Shown: positions 36,493-44,729 of the stretch, in pieces
Layout of the letters: each line of letters begins with the position of its first letter
Position numbering within the stretch: the stretch's first letter is position 1
Source: CASQEL01 sp036655975
Lineage (GTDB): Bacteria; Desulfobacterota; Desulfovibrionia; Desulfovibrionales; Desulfovibrionaceae
Direction: 5' to 3'
DNA: 64,000 nucleotides
Assembly: GCA_036655975.1 (NCBI GenBank)
Contig: JAVVPD010000002.1
Coordinates: 1-64,000 of the forward strand
Made by a program: the position numbers and the translations under genes
Notes under the pieces: model-generated
The model's input: only the letters and a program-made list of their open reading frames with translations
What the model was told of the DNA's origin: nothing
Databases searched by the model: none

Positions 36493-37361
36493 GTATTCTT
36501 ATTTCTGCCCAGAGTCGTGTGCTGGTACAGGGCATCACCGGTCAGGAAGGCATGTTTCATACCCGCCAGATGCTTGAGTATGGCACGAATATTGTGGCGG
36601 GCTGTACCCCCGGCAAAGGGGGGCAACATGTGCTGGGGGTACCGGTGTTCGATTCGGTGCGTGAAGCAGTGCGGGAATGCGGCGCGGACGTGAGCGTTGT
36701 ATTTGTACCGGCCTTCATGGCGGCGGATGCTTTGTGTGAAGCGGCGGCGGCGGGCATTACGCTGGTGGTGTGTATTGCAGAACATATACCTGTGCTGGAC
36801 GTGGTGCGGGCGAAGCATTTTTTGCAGGCCCACGGCACGGCACTGGTGGGGCCCAATTGCCCCGGGCTTATCAGCCCCGGCGCATGCAAGGTGGGCATCA
36901 TGCCCAGCTATATTCATACGCCCGGCCCCATGGGCATTATCAGCCGTTCTGGTACCTTAACCTATGAGGTGGTGTATCAATTAACCCAACAGGGCCTCGG
37001 GCAAAGCACCTGTGTGGGGATTGGCGGTGATCCGGTTGCGGGCTTGTATTTTACAGAAATTCTNNNNNNNNNNGTGTGCCTGATCGGCGAAATTGGCGGC
37101 GATGGTGAAGAACAGGCGGCGGCCTATATCCGCGAGAGCGCCTACCCCAAGCCCGTGTTTGGCTTTATTGCGGGTTTGAGCGCACCGGAGGGCAAGCGCA
37201 TGGGCCATGCGGGGGCTATTATTAGCGGCAGTAAGGGGCGCGGGCAGGACAAGCTTGCCGCGTTCACTGCTGCGGGCATACGGGTGGTCGAAACCTTGGG
37301 GACTTTTGGGCAAAGCGTGGCGCGCCAGTTAAGACCCAAGGCAGGCGCGCTGTCGTGGTGA
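36489..37361 (+). CDS. sucD: Succinyl-CoA synthetase alpha subunit (contains assembly gap)
   Basis: CoA-binding subunit with the phosphohistidine in [13 protein letters not shown] (about residue 240). The N-terminal [20 protein letters not shown] and the PGLISPG loop are intact. Ten N at 37064-37073 stand for missing sequence: SucD proteins have about 11 residues between FxxIL and IGEIGG, but only about 4 codons fit here. The frame is kept by chance. The gene is likely intact in the organism. Confidence 0.92.
   Translation: MSILISAQSRVLVQGITGQEGMFHTRQMLEYGTNIVAGCTPGKGGQHVLGVPVFDSVREAVRECGADVSVVFVPAFMAADALCEAAAAGITLVVCIAEHIPVLDVVRAKHFLQAHGTALVGPNCPGLISPGACKVGIMPSYIHTPGPMGIISRSGTLTYEVVYQLTQQGLGQSTCVGIGGDPVAGLYFTEIXXXXVCLIGEIGGDGEEQAAAYIRESAYPKPVFGFIAGLSAPEGKRMGHAGAIISGSKGRGQDKLAAFTAAGIRVVETLGTFGQSVARQLRPKAGALSW
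37064..37073. other. Assembly gap (10 N) inside sucD
   Basis: A fixed-length placeholder. From SucD alignment by eye about 34 bases are missing rather than 10. Confidence 0.95.
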
Positions 37362-37366
37362 GAGAA

Positions 37367-37405
37367 AGAGCGGGAGCTAGCACCGCTTGGTGACGCTTCC
37401 GCTCT
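37367..37405 (+). terminator. Long hairpin after sucD
   Basis: An 11-bp outer stem (AGAGCGGGAGC with GCTTCCGCTCT, one G-T) encloses a CACC/GGTG inner stem just after the stop. There is no T tract. Confidence 0.5.
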
Positions 37406-37685
37406 GCTTACGGCTCTGTAAGGGGAAATAGTGCCTGTAACTGTTGCTTTGTTTGCATGCGGGAATATATGGCTGTGTGATTTTATTGATGTATTAATTT
37501 AAAATATCCTTTATTGTATAATTGATATATGTAACAGTATTATATTTATTGTTTACTTATCTTAGTGTCGGCTATAAAGTAAAAACTTCTTCACCCGATA
37601 AAGACTATTAATACTAGTGCTGCGTTGTAATTATTATTCATTTCAACAGAATCCCCCCCTCTATCCATTTCTACGGAGAATTCTT
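37406..37685. other. Intergenic region upstream of the chemoreceptor
   Basis: AT-rich leader with the sigma-28 type promoter at 37575-37601 and no visible gene. Confidence 0.5.
37575..37601 (+). promoter_or_regulatory. Sigma-28 (FliA) promoter of the chemoreceptor gene
   Basis: TAAAGTAA, an 11-base spacer and CCCGATAA closely fit the flagellar TAAAGTTT-N11-GCCGATAA consensus. The start codon is about 85 bases downstream. Confidence 0.75.
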
Positions 37686-39707
37686 ATGGTCATGTTGTGG
37701 AAAAACCTGAGTGTACGTTGTAAGATATTCAGCTTGATGACACCTTTTGTGTTGATTATCGCGTTCAGCTCGCTAAATTCTAGTAAATCCATGCAGGAAA
37801 TTGTCAAATGTAATGAGGATGTTGATAGGTACGCGACCTTGGGGGCTCATCTTTTAGAAAGGTCTATTGACCATCTCCTGTGGGCAGAAAAACTCACTAT
37901 GCACCTTGCCGTGGAAAAATCTGGTAAGGTGGATCTGGAAACAGATCCCACGCAATGTGCTTTCGGTCAATGGTATTCCAGCAGTGAGCGCAGGGAAATT
38001 GAAGCGAGTGTCCCGGTGTTAAAGCCTGTTTTTATCGCCCTTGAAGCCCCACACAAGCGCCTGCATAAAAGCGCTGTCGCCATTAATGAGGCTTTAGAGG
38101 CGGGGAACAATGACGCAGCTCATGTGATTGTAGAAAAAGAAACCTTGCCTGCGCTTCAGGCCGTGCTCGCTCAGTTGGAAGAAGGGAATAAGGTGCTTAA
38201 AAGTGAAATTAGCGCTGCCCAAAAAAGAGCCAAAGCCGAACAAGAGCGCATGTTCAACATTAATATTATTGTTTTGATCGTGGGTATTGGGGTGGCACTG
38301 CTGTGTATTACGGCCTTGCTGGCATCTATTTTGGGGCCCCTTAAAAAGCTGCAAGCCTATGCCAAAGCGTGTACCTGCGGCGAAAGAGCAAACCTACACC
38401 TACGCCGCCGTGACGCTTTTGGGGAACTGGGTGATGCCATGTGCGCCCAGATGCACAAACTTGGGGCCCAAATGGCCTTTTCACAGGGCATTTTGAAGGG
38501 GCTTCCCGTGGCGACGGCCGTTTTTGATCTAAACAACAAATTGACCTATGCCAACACGGTGATGCTTGAATTGTTGGAGCATTCGGGCAAAGCGGAAGAA
38601 CATTACGGCGAAAGCTCTGGAACTTTTATGTTTCGGGATGCGGACAAGCACACAGCGGCGGCAAAGGTGCTTGAAACGCAACAACCGCAAAATATGGCCA
38701 CGGAAATTACCGGCATGAAGGGAACGCGTAAATACGTGCTGGCCCAAGCCGCCCCGCTGTTTGATGTTGACGACAAACTTACTGGCGCACTGAGCGTGTG
38801 GGTGGACACCACCGATACGCATAATAAAGAAGTGGAAATTAATAAAGCGCGTGAGGTTATGCTCTCGGTGGCGGCATCTTCGCAAAAAGTGGCGGAAATT
38901 GTAGCTGCCGCCAGTGAGCAATTGTCAGCGACGATTGAACAAGCCGCACGCGGGGCGGAAACGCAGCGCGATCAGGCTGTTTCCACCTCGGCAGCCATGG
39001 GGGAAATGAACGCCTCCATTGCCGAAGTCAATAAAAATGCGGATACTGTCGCCCATATTGCTACGCAGGCTAGCAGCAAAGCCCGCGAAGGTGCGGAGCT
39101 TGTGCAGGAAGTGGTGAGCTCCATGCACGTGCTTGCCACTAAGGCTAATGCCGTTCAAGAAAGCATGGGTAAGCTTGAAAAACAAGCCGATGGGGTGGGC
39201 CAAGTTATTAATGTAATTTCCGACATCGCCGACCAGACCAACCTGTTGGCCTTGAACGCCGCCATTGAAGCCGCCCGCGCGGGCGAGGCAGGGCGGGGTT
39301 TTGCCGTGGTTGCCGATGAAGTGCGTAAGTTGGCGGAAAAAACCATGAACGCCACCGGTGAAGTCATCGAAGTGATTCAGAATATTCAAAAAGGGGCCCG
39401 CTCCAACGCGCAAAGCGTGGTGGATGTGGTCAAAGGCATTGATGGCACGGTCACCTTGAGCGGTGCCTCTGGCGAAACGCTGAACAGCATTGTAAGTTTA
39501 GTGAACAGTGTGGCCGTGGAAATTCAGGGTATTGTAACCGCTTCAGGCCAACAGGCCGCTACCAGTGAAGAAATTACCCAGGCCATAGCCACCGTAAGCA
39601 CCGTGGCTGCGGAATCTTCCCACGCTTCCCAGCAAGCCGCGCAGGCTACGGCGGAACTTGCCGAACAAGCCGGCAAATTGCAAGAACTTATCAGCAGATT
39701 GAAATAA
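37686..39707 (+). CDS. Methyl-accepting chemotaxis protein with CZB and PAS domains
   Basis: A 673-residue chemoreceptor. TM1 (about 13-30) and TM2 (about 195-220) flank an outer region that resembles a chemoreceptor zinc-binding (CZB) domain: [16 protein letters not shown] and PHKRLHKS supply the His/Cys ligands. A PAS domain (about 265-385) is followed by the signalling hairpin (about 400-673) with the tip [26 protein letters not shown] sequence. CZB domains sense zinc or oxidants such as hypochlorite in other bacteria. GGAG precedes the ATG. The sigma-28 promoter upstream links it to the flagellar regulon. Confidence 0.92.
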   Translation: MVMLWKNLSVRCKIFSLMTPFVLIIAFSSLNSSKSMQEIVKCNEDVDRYATLGAHLLERSIDHLLWAEKLTMHLAVEKSGKVDLETDPTQCAFGQWYSSSERREIEASVPVLKPVFIALEAPHKRLHKSAVAINEALEAGNNDAAHVIVEKETLPALQAVLAQLEEGNKVLKSEISAAQKRAKAEQERMFNINIIVLIVGIGVALLCITALLASILGPLKKLQAYAKACTCGERANLHLRRRDAFGELGDAMCAQMHKLGAQMAFSQGILKGLPVATAVFDLNNKLTYANTVMLELLEHSGKAEEHYGESSGTFMFRDADKHTAAAKVLETQQPQNMATEITGMKGTRKYVLAQAAPLFDVDDKLTGALSVWVDTTDTHNKEVEINKAREVMLSVAASSQKVAEIVAAASEQLSATIEQAARGAETQRDQAVSTSAAMGEMNASIAEVNKNADTVAHIATQASSKAREGAELVQEVVSSMHVLATKANAVQESMGKLEKQADGVGQVINVISDIADQTNLLALNAAIEAARAGEAGRGFAVVADEVRKLAEKTMNATGEVIEVIQNIQKGARSNAQSVVDVVKGIDGTVTLSGASGETLNSIVSLVNSVAVEIQGIVTASGQQAATSEEITQAIATVSTVAAESSHASQQAAQATAELAEQAGKLQELISRLK

Positions 39708-39732
39708 ACAGGCTGCCGCATTGTCGTAGAAC

Positions 39733-39763
39733 AGCAGGGGGTTTGGCCCCCTGCTCAATTTTT
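39733..39763. terminator. Bidirectional terminator between the chemoreceptor and a convergent gene
   Basis: Perfect 9-bp stem AGCAGGGGG/CCCCCTGCT with a five-base loop, followed on the plus strand by CAATTTTTA. Confidence 0.8.
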
Positions 39764-40313
39764 AGTCCCCTTGCTTCCGGCCTATCCACAATATTCCCAT
39801 AAGAAATATGCAAAGCACCGTGGCGGTGATGCCGAAGCGGGCCATCTCGCGCCACCAGAGGGCGGACATATCTTCGTCGAGCAGACGGGGGGAAAGGTAA
39901 ACATGCACGGCACCGACAACTTGTTCTTCTAGGGTCAGGGAGTGGGTGCCTTCAACCATATTTTCGGGGACAAGATCGTCCCAAGGCATACATTCCCAAT
40001 TTTCGTTACGGCGCTGGCCTTCCAAAAAACCCAGATGGTCGTACACCACCATGCCGTAGACGCGGCTGTCTTCCATTTCACTCATAACGATGGAGCGGGC
40101 GGATACCTCATTTATTTCCCACGCGGGTACGGCCAAAATGCGCGCTGCCCGTGCGGCCATGCGGTGGGCATCGGCCTGCAGGCGCAGGGTGGCGTCCATG
40201 CGGCTGGCGTGGAGCTGCCATGCGGTTAAGACCATGAGCAGGGCCATAAAGAGCACCCACAAGACGAGGGCTATGCGGTTAAGAGGCGTGTTGAAACGTG
40301 CAAACACGGTCAT
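39762..40313 (-). CDS. Membrane sensor-like protein of unknown function, 183 aa
   Basis: Two transmembrane helices (about 13-33 and 158-178) flank an outer domain of about 120 residues. The topology matches the sensor half of a histidine kinase or chemoreceptor, but no output domain follows. The outer domain (ARILAVPAWEINEVSARSIVM; VYGMVVYDHLG) resembles sensory domains of two-component kinases. It starts four bases inside murJ's end. Function not assigned. Confidence 0.75.
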   Translation of the reverse strand: MTVFARFNTPLNRIALVLWVLFMALLMVLTAWQLHASRMDATLRLQADAHRMAARAARILAVPAWEINEVSARSIVMSEMEDSRVYGMVVYDHLGFLEGQRRNENWECMPWDDLVPENMVEGTHSLTLEEQVVGAVHVYLSPRLLDEDMSALWWREMARFGITATVLCIFLMGILWIGRKQGD

Positions 40314-41899
40314 GGTTTGTTTCCTTTATGCTGACGAGTTGCCAATCGTTTTTTATACCAGCGGATGCCATTTTGGGTATCCTCATGTCTGAGTAAAAGC
40401 AAGCTTAAGGCGTACACGCCGGCACCTGCCATGACGCCCGCCGCCAGTGCCACTGGGGGGCTGGATATAAGCTGTACCATAAGACGGGCCGCCCCAAAGG
40501 TGAGCAGGCTCGCCAACAGCATGGTGTACACGGCGGGCCCCGCCAGGGTGCGCGCGGGCAGGTTGACAGCCCGCCACAGGAGCGTGGTTTGCAGGCCCAA
40601 ACCGCAGCCTAGTGCCAGTGGTGGGCCCAGTATGGCGTGAGACGGGGGCAACCAATACAGCAAAATTACGGCACTCGCCAGCGTGCACAATACGGCGGCC
40701 GCGCCGCTGCATGCGCTGAGGCGGGTGAGTTTGCGGGCGTTGCAGGCTGCCAGCAAGGGGCGGCTGAGTGCGTACAGCGGCAGGCTGTACGCATAGCCGG
40801 ACAGGGCCAGTGCGGTATTGTGCACGGCGTGACTGTCAAAGGCCCCGTGCCCCAGCAATACGGCGATAAGGGCTTGGTTCACCGCCAGTAGTCCCGCCGT
40901 GGCGGGCAGAGCCAAGAGTAGGGAAAGGCGCATCGCCTTGGCGCAGTGGGCGTTAAAGGCTTCGTGCTGGTGTTGGGCCCCCAAGGCGGCCAATGCGGGC
41001 AAGCTGACCATGCCCAGCGCCGTGCCGGTAACGCTCATGGGAAGTTCCAAGAGGCGTTCGGCATAATACAGGGCGGATATGGCCCCAGAGGGCAGAAAGG
41101 AGGCTACAGCCATGGCGCAGAGCATGGCAATTTGGGGGGCCGCTGCCCCAAGAAGCCCGGCGGGTAGGGCGCGGAGGCAGGCGTGGATTTTGTCGCGTGG
41201 GGGCGCGGGCTTGCGGTAGGGCCATAGGCCCATACGCCAGAGGGCAAAACAGGGCAGCAGCCCTTGCACCAGCCCTCCGGCTAAAAAACCGTAGGCCAGC
41301 ATGGGGGCGGGGCTGCCCACGTGACATGCGGCGAGCAGGGCAAAGACGATGATAACCGTATTGAAGCACAAAGGACTGAGGGCGGGCACTAAAAAATGCC
41401 CCATACTGTGTAAAAAGGCCATGCCCAAGGCCGCCATGCCCGCTGCCAATGCGTAGGGGAGGCAAATGCGGAAAAGTACGCTGGCTTGTGCCGCCGTGGG
41501 AGCGGTGGTCGGGTGGGCGGCAAGACCGGGGGCGAGGCCGTCGATCAGCGGGCGGGCCGCTACTTCTGCCATGCAGATGATCACCACTAGGCCCAAAGTG
41601 ATGCGTAGGCCCACGGCCCACGCCAGCGCAAAAGAGGCGGCTGGTGAGGGGGAGCCTTGGCGACTGTGCACCAGATGCGCGGTCAGGGTCATGGACAAGG
41701 AACCTTCGCCGAGTAAGCGCCGCAGCACATGGGGCAGCCGCAAGGCCACTACCAGCGCGTCAGCAGCGGGGCCGCCACCCAAGAGCCAGGCCATGAGCAT
41801 ATCGCGCACAAAGCCCAGCACCCGAGACGCTAGGCTTGTGCCGCTCACCAGCAGGGTTGAGCCTGCTAGGCTTGGTGGGGGGTCGCGTCGCGTTTCCAT
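40310..41899 (-). CDS. murJ: Lipid II flippase MurJ
   Basis: A 529-residue MATE/MOP-superfamily protein with about 14 helices that moves lipid II across the inner membrane for peptidoglycan synthesis. Typical features are SGTSLASRVLGFVRDMLMAW at the N terminus (about 19-38) and the conserved RRLLGEGSLS (about 55-64). It overlaps queF by 34 bases and the next gene by four. Confidence 0.93.
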   Translation of the reverse strand: METRRDPPPSLAGSTLLVSGTSLASRVLGFVRDMLMAWLLGGGPAADALVVALRLPHVLRRLLGEGSLSMTLTAHLVHSRQGSPSPAASFALAWAVGLRITLGLVVIICMAEVAARPLIDGLAPGLAAHPTTAPTAAQASVLFRICLPYALAAGMAALGMAFLHSMGHFLVPALSPLCFNTVIIVFALLAACHVGSPAPMLAYGFLAGGLVQGLLPCFALWRMGLWPYRKPAPPRDKIHACLRALPAGLLGAAAPQIAMLCAMAVASFLPSGAISALYYAERLLELPMSVTGTALGMVSLPALAALGAQHQHEAFNAHCAKAMRLSLLLALPATAGLLAVNQALIAVLLGHGAFDSHAVHNTALALSGYAYSLPLYALSRPLLAACNARKLTRLSACSGAAAVLCTLASAVILLYWLPPSHAILGPPLALGCGLGLQTTLLWRAVNLPARTLAGPAVYTMLLASLLTFGAARLMVQLISSPPVALAAGVMAGAGVYALSLLLLRHEDTQNGIRWYKKRLATRQHKGNKP

Positions 41900-42375
41900 T
41901 CACTCACGATGGTCCGTAAGGCGTCCTGTTCGCCGGCATTTTCTGGGCGTACTGCTTCAAAATGTTCGGCAAAAACGTGAATATGCGTTGCACCACGGGG
42001 GGTAAACAGGCCTTTGACTCGGCACCAGCGCGGTTGCAGGAGGGTGCACATATCGTCCAATACGGTGTTGGTGATGGTTTCCATAAAGGACTGGTGATTA
42101 CGGAACGCAAACATATACAGTTTAAAACTTTTTGACTCCACACACAAAGTGCGGGGAATATATTCTAGGGTGATGGTGCCGAAATCCGGCTGCCCTGTTA
42201 CCGGACACAGGGACGTGAACTCTGGGTAGGCAATACTGATAATATAGGGCCGCTCAGGGTAGCAATTAGGAAAGGATTCCAACTGGCTGAGGCTGGGGCC
42301 AGCGTGGAAGTCCGGCAATTTTCCTGTGCCGAGGGTTCGTAGGTGCTGCACTTGATCTTTGCTTTTTGTCGTCAT
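41866..42375 (-). CDS. queF: NADPH-dependent preQ0 reductase QueF
   Basis: Reduces 7-cyano-7-deazaguanine to preQ1 in queuosine synthesis. The 169-residue unimodular form has the catalytic Cys in FTSLCPVTGQPDFG (about residue 55) and the ESKSFKLY motif. AAGGAAC supports the ATG at 42375 instead of an in-frame upstream start. It shares an operon with murJ. GluQ in the window acts on the queuosine product. Confidence 0.95.
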   Translation of the reverse strand: MTTKSKDQVQHLRTLGTGKLPDFHAGPSLSQLESFPNCYPERPYIISIAYPEFTSLCPVTGQPDFGTITLEYIPRTLCVESKSFKLYMFAFRNHQSFMETITNTVLDDMCTLLQPRWCRVKGLFTPRGATHIHVFAEHFEAVRPENAGEQDALRTIVSEWKRDATPHQA

Positions 42376-42451
42376 GGTAGTTCCTTGAAAGGTGAATGTT
42401 TCACTTTGGATGCCCGTGAAGCGCGCCCACGTCAAGTGCTGGCTTGACTTC

Positions 42452-42480
42452 TTGAGTTTTATACTTTTTGGGACTATATC
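42452..42480 (+). promoter_or_regulatory. Candidate sigma-70 promoter of the mog-like operon
   Basis: TTGAGT (42452-42457), a 17-base spacer and TATATC (42475-42480), 38 bases before the ATG. Confidence 0.55.
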
Positions 42481-42518
42481 TCAACAGTAGGCTTGAGTAT
42501 TTATCACCGGAGGCAAGC

Positions 42519-43292
42519 ATGTCTACAGCTATTCACGTTTTGTCCTGCGCTGCCCATGCGGTGCGGCCTCTTATTGTGGGTGCGGCTAAAGCCGCCGCCA
42601 TGCCCGCGCACCGTATCGACCATGGCCCCTTGCCCGCATGGCGCGTGGGCACCAGCCTGAGTCACGCCGGAAAACCTGTGTTTTGCGTGGTCGGGCGCCT
42701 GTTGCTGCCGGATCATCCGCATGCACAGCTCTGCCCTTTGCTGCAAGCCGTGGCGGATATTCCCGAAGCCATAGATATGTGTGTGGACGAACAGCGCGTG
42801 GGCCGCGCTTTGGCTTGGATTACGCTGTCCGATAAAGGGCACGCGGGCCAGCGTGAAGACCTGAGCGGCCCCGCCATTGACGAGCTGGTGCGCGCCCATG
42901 TCCCCCTGTGCCACAGTCAGGGCTTTATGTTGCCGGATAACGCGGCGGCCCTCAAAGCCTTATTGCTGGAACTCGCCTTGGGCCAAGGATATGATATTAT
43001 TTGTACAACCGGGGGCACGGGCATTGGCCCCCGCGATTTTTCCCCAGAAGCCACGCTTGCCGTTGTGGAAAAACGTCTGCCCGGTTTTGAACAAGCCATG
43101 ATGCAGGCGAGCCTTGCCCAAACCCCACGGGCGAGTATTTCGCGGGCCGTGGCTGGGGTGGTGGGGCAAAGTATCATTATTAACACCCCTGGCAGCCGCA
43201 AGGCGGTGGTGGAAAATTTGAGCGCGCTTGTGCCCGCTCTAGCCCACGCTCTGGACAAATTACACGGCGATCCTGCCGATTGCGGAGGCTAA
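42519..43292 (+). CDS. Mog/MoaB-family molybdopterin protein with N-terminal extension
   Basis: Residues 95-250 form a MogA/MoaB domain (TTGGTGIGPRDFSPEAT; SRAVAGVVGQSIIINTPGS), which adenylates molybdopterin before metal insertion. About 90 extra N-terminal residues (HAVRPLIVGAAKAAAMPAH... GRLLLPDHPHAQ) have no match I recognise; a partial MOSC-type fold is possible. GGAGG supports the ATG at 42519. It heads an operon with a prenyltransferase and darP. moaA lies elsewhere in the window. Confidence 0.85.
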   Translation: MSTAIHVLSCAAHAVRPLIVGAAKAAAMPAHRIDHGPLPAWRVGTSLSHAGKPVFCVVGRLLLPDHPHAQLCPLLQAVADIPEAIDMCVDEQRVGRALAWITLSDKGHAGQREDLSGPAIDELVRAHVPLCHSQGFMLPDNAAALKALLLELALGQGYDIICTTGGTGIGPRDFSPEATLAVVEKRLPGFEQAMMQASLAQTPRASISRAVAGVVGQSIIINTPGSRKAVVENLSALVPALAHALDKLHGDPADCGG

Positions 43293-43298
43293 AGCCGC

Positions 43299-44174
43299 AT
43301 GAATATTCTGCGTATATCTACCCCCTTCGGCACTTTTGCCGCCCTGTGCCGTATGGTCAAAATTGAGCACTCTGTTTTTGCCCTGCCCTATGCCTATGCG
43401 GGAGCTTTTTTGGCTGCTCAGGGTATGCCTGCGTGGTCAACGCTTGTGTGGCTCACGGTGGCTATGGTGGCGGTGCGTTCCTTTGCCATGGCCTTCAACC
43501 GCGTGGCTGACCTGCGCTATGACCGTATCAATCCCCGCACTCAGGGCCGCCCGCTGGTGACGGGGGATATTTCTCCCGCGCAAACGTGGGCCTTTTGCGC
43601 CTTCATGGCCGTGGTCTTCATCATGGCGTGCGCGGGTATGAATACCCTGTGTGTGATGCTAGCGGTGCCCGCGCTGCTTTTTTCCGCCGCGTATAGTCTG
43701 CTCAAGCGCTTTACGTGGATCTGTCACTTTTGGTTGGGGGCCACTCTTGGCCTTGCGCCATTGGCGGGTTGGATTAGCGTGACCGAATCCGTCACGCTGA
43801 CCCCTTTACTGTTGTTCTGGGGCGTCACCTTCTGGGTTGCCGCCTTCGATATTTTTTATTCCTGTCAAGATGTAGATTTTGACCGTGAACAAGGCCTGCA
43901 TTCCGTGCCTGCCGATTTTGGCATTCCCGTTGCGCTGGTTATCGCGGCTTTTTCACACGTCATTACGGCACTGTTTTTTGGACTTATGGGATTGAGCGCA
44001 CAGTTGTCCGTGTATTGGTATGCGGTGTGGCTGTGTATCTCTGTGATTTTATTGTGGGAACATAAAATTATCCGCGCCGACGATCTGTCCCGTGTGGATA
44101 CGGCTTTTTTCACCCTTAACGGCATTATTTCCGTGGTAGTTTTTACGGGTGTTCTGCTCGGTTTATATTTGTAA
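43299..44174 (+). CDS. UbiA-family polyprenyltransferase (menaquinone type)
   Basis: A 291-residue membrane prenyltransferase with about eight helices and the two Asp-rich motifs NRVADLRYDRINPRTQ (about 69-84) and DVDFDREQGLHSVP (about 191-204). In Desulfovibrionaceae, which make menaquinone by the futalosine route, such enzymes (MqnP) prenylate the naphthoate head group; MqnP is therefore likelier than ubiquinone UbiA. It lies seven bases after the mog-like gene. Confidence 0.85.
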   Translation: MNILRISTPFGTFAALCRMVKIEHSVFALPYAYAGAFLAAQGMPAWSTLVWLTVAMVAVRSFAMAFNRVADLRYDRINPRTQGRPLVTGDISPAQTWAFCAFMAVVFIMACAGMNTLCVMLAVPALLFSAAYSLLKRFTWICHFWLGATLGLAPLAGWISVTESVTLTPLLLFWGVTFWVAAFDIFYSCQDVDFDREQGLHSVPADFGIPVALVIAAFSHVITALFFGLMGLSAQLSVYWYAVWLCISVILLWEHKIIRADDLSRVDTAFFTLNGIISVVVFTGVLLGLYL

Positions 44175-44184
44175 GGAGTTTTTC

Positions 44185-44724
44185 ATGGCCCGTAAAAAAC
44201 GCTATCAATGGGATGTTACTGATCAAGAAGACGGTGCGGAAGCCCCCAGCCGCTCACAAAAAAAACGCGAAAGCACTGCTCTGCAAGCCTTGGGGGAAGA
44301 ACTCGCGCGATTGCCTCTTTCCCGTCTGAAATCCTTGCCCCTGTCCCCCGAACTTGACGAAGCCCTGCGCCTGCTTGCCCGCATTAGTGATAACGAAGGC
44401 CGCCGTCGGCAAAAGCAATTTATCGGACGCCTCATGCGTGAGGTGGATCATAAGGCCGTGCGTACCGCCCTTGATAACGTCACTCTTGGGCATAGTCAGG
44501 ATAATGCCGCTTTTCATCGGGCCGAACGCCTGCGCGATACCCTGTTGGACGCAAGCCCCGAAGCCCTTGGCCCGCTCCTAGATTCTTGGCCTGAGCACGG
44601 GCAGGAACTTCGCGGCCTCATCACGGAAGCCCGTGAGGAACGCGCGAGCCTTGGTAGCTCTAAATCCCGTCCTCCTCACGCCCAAAGGGCCTTATTTCGA
44701 AAATTACGGGAACTTGTTGGCTAA
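44185..44724 (+). CDS. darP: Ribosome-associated protein DarP (YjgA, DUF615)
   Basis: A 179-residue, helical, basic protein. RYQWDVTDQ and SRSQKKRESTALQALGEELARLP are the family hallmarks. E. coli YjgA binds late 50S assembly intermediates. AAGGAG precedes the ATG. It is the last gene of its operon and stops five bases from the convergent RND gene. Confidence 0.9.
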   Translation: MARKKRYQWDVTDQEDGAEAPSRSQKKRESTALQALGEELARLPLSRLKSLPLSPELDEALRLLARISDNEGRRRQKQFIGRLMREVDHKAVRTALDNVTLGHSQDNAAFHRAERLRDTLLDASPEALGPLLDSWPEHGQELRGLITEAREERASLGSSKSRPPHAQRALFRKLRELVG

Positions 44725-44729
44725 ACCTG

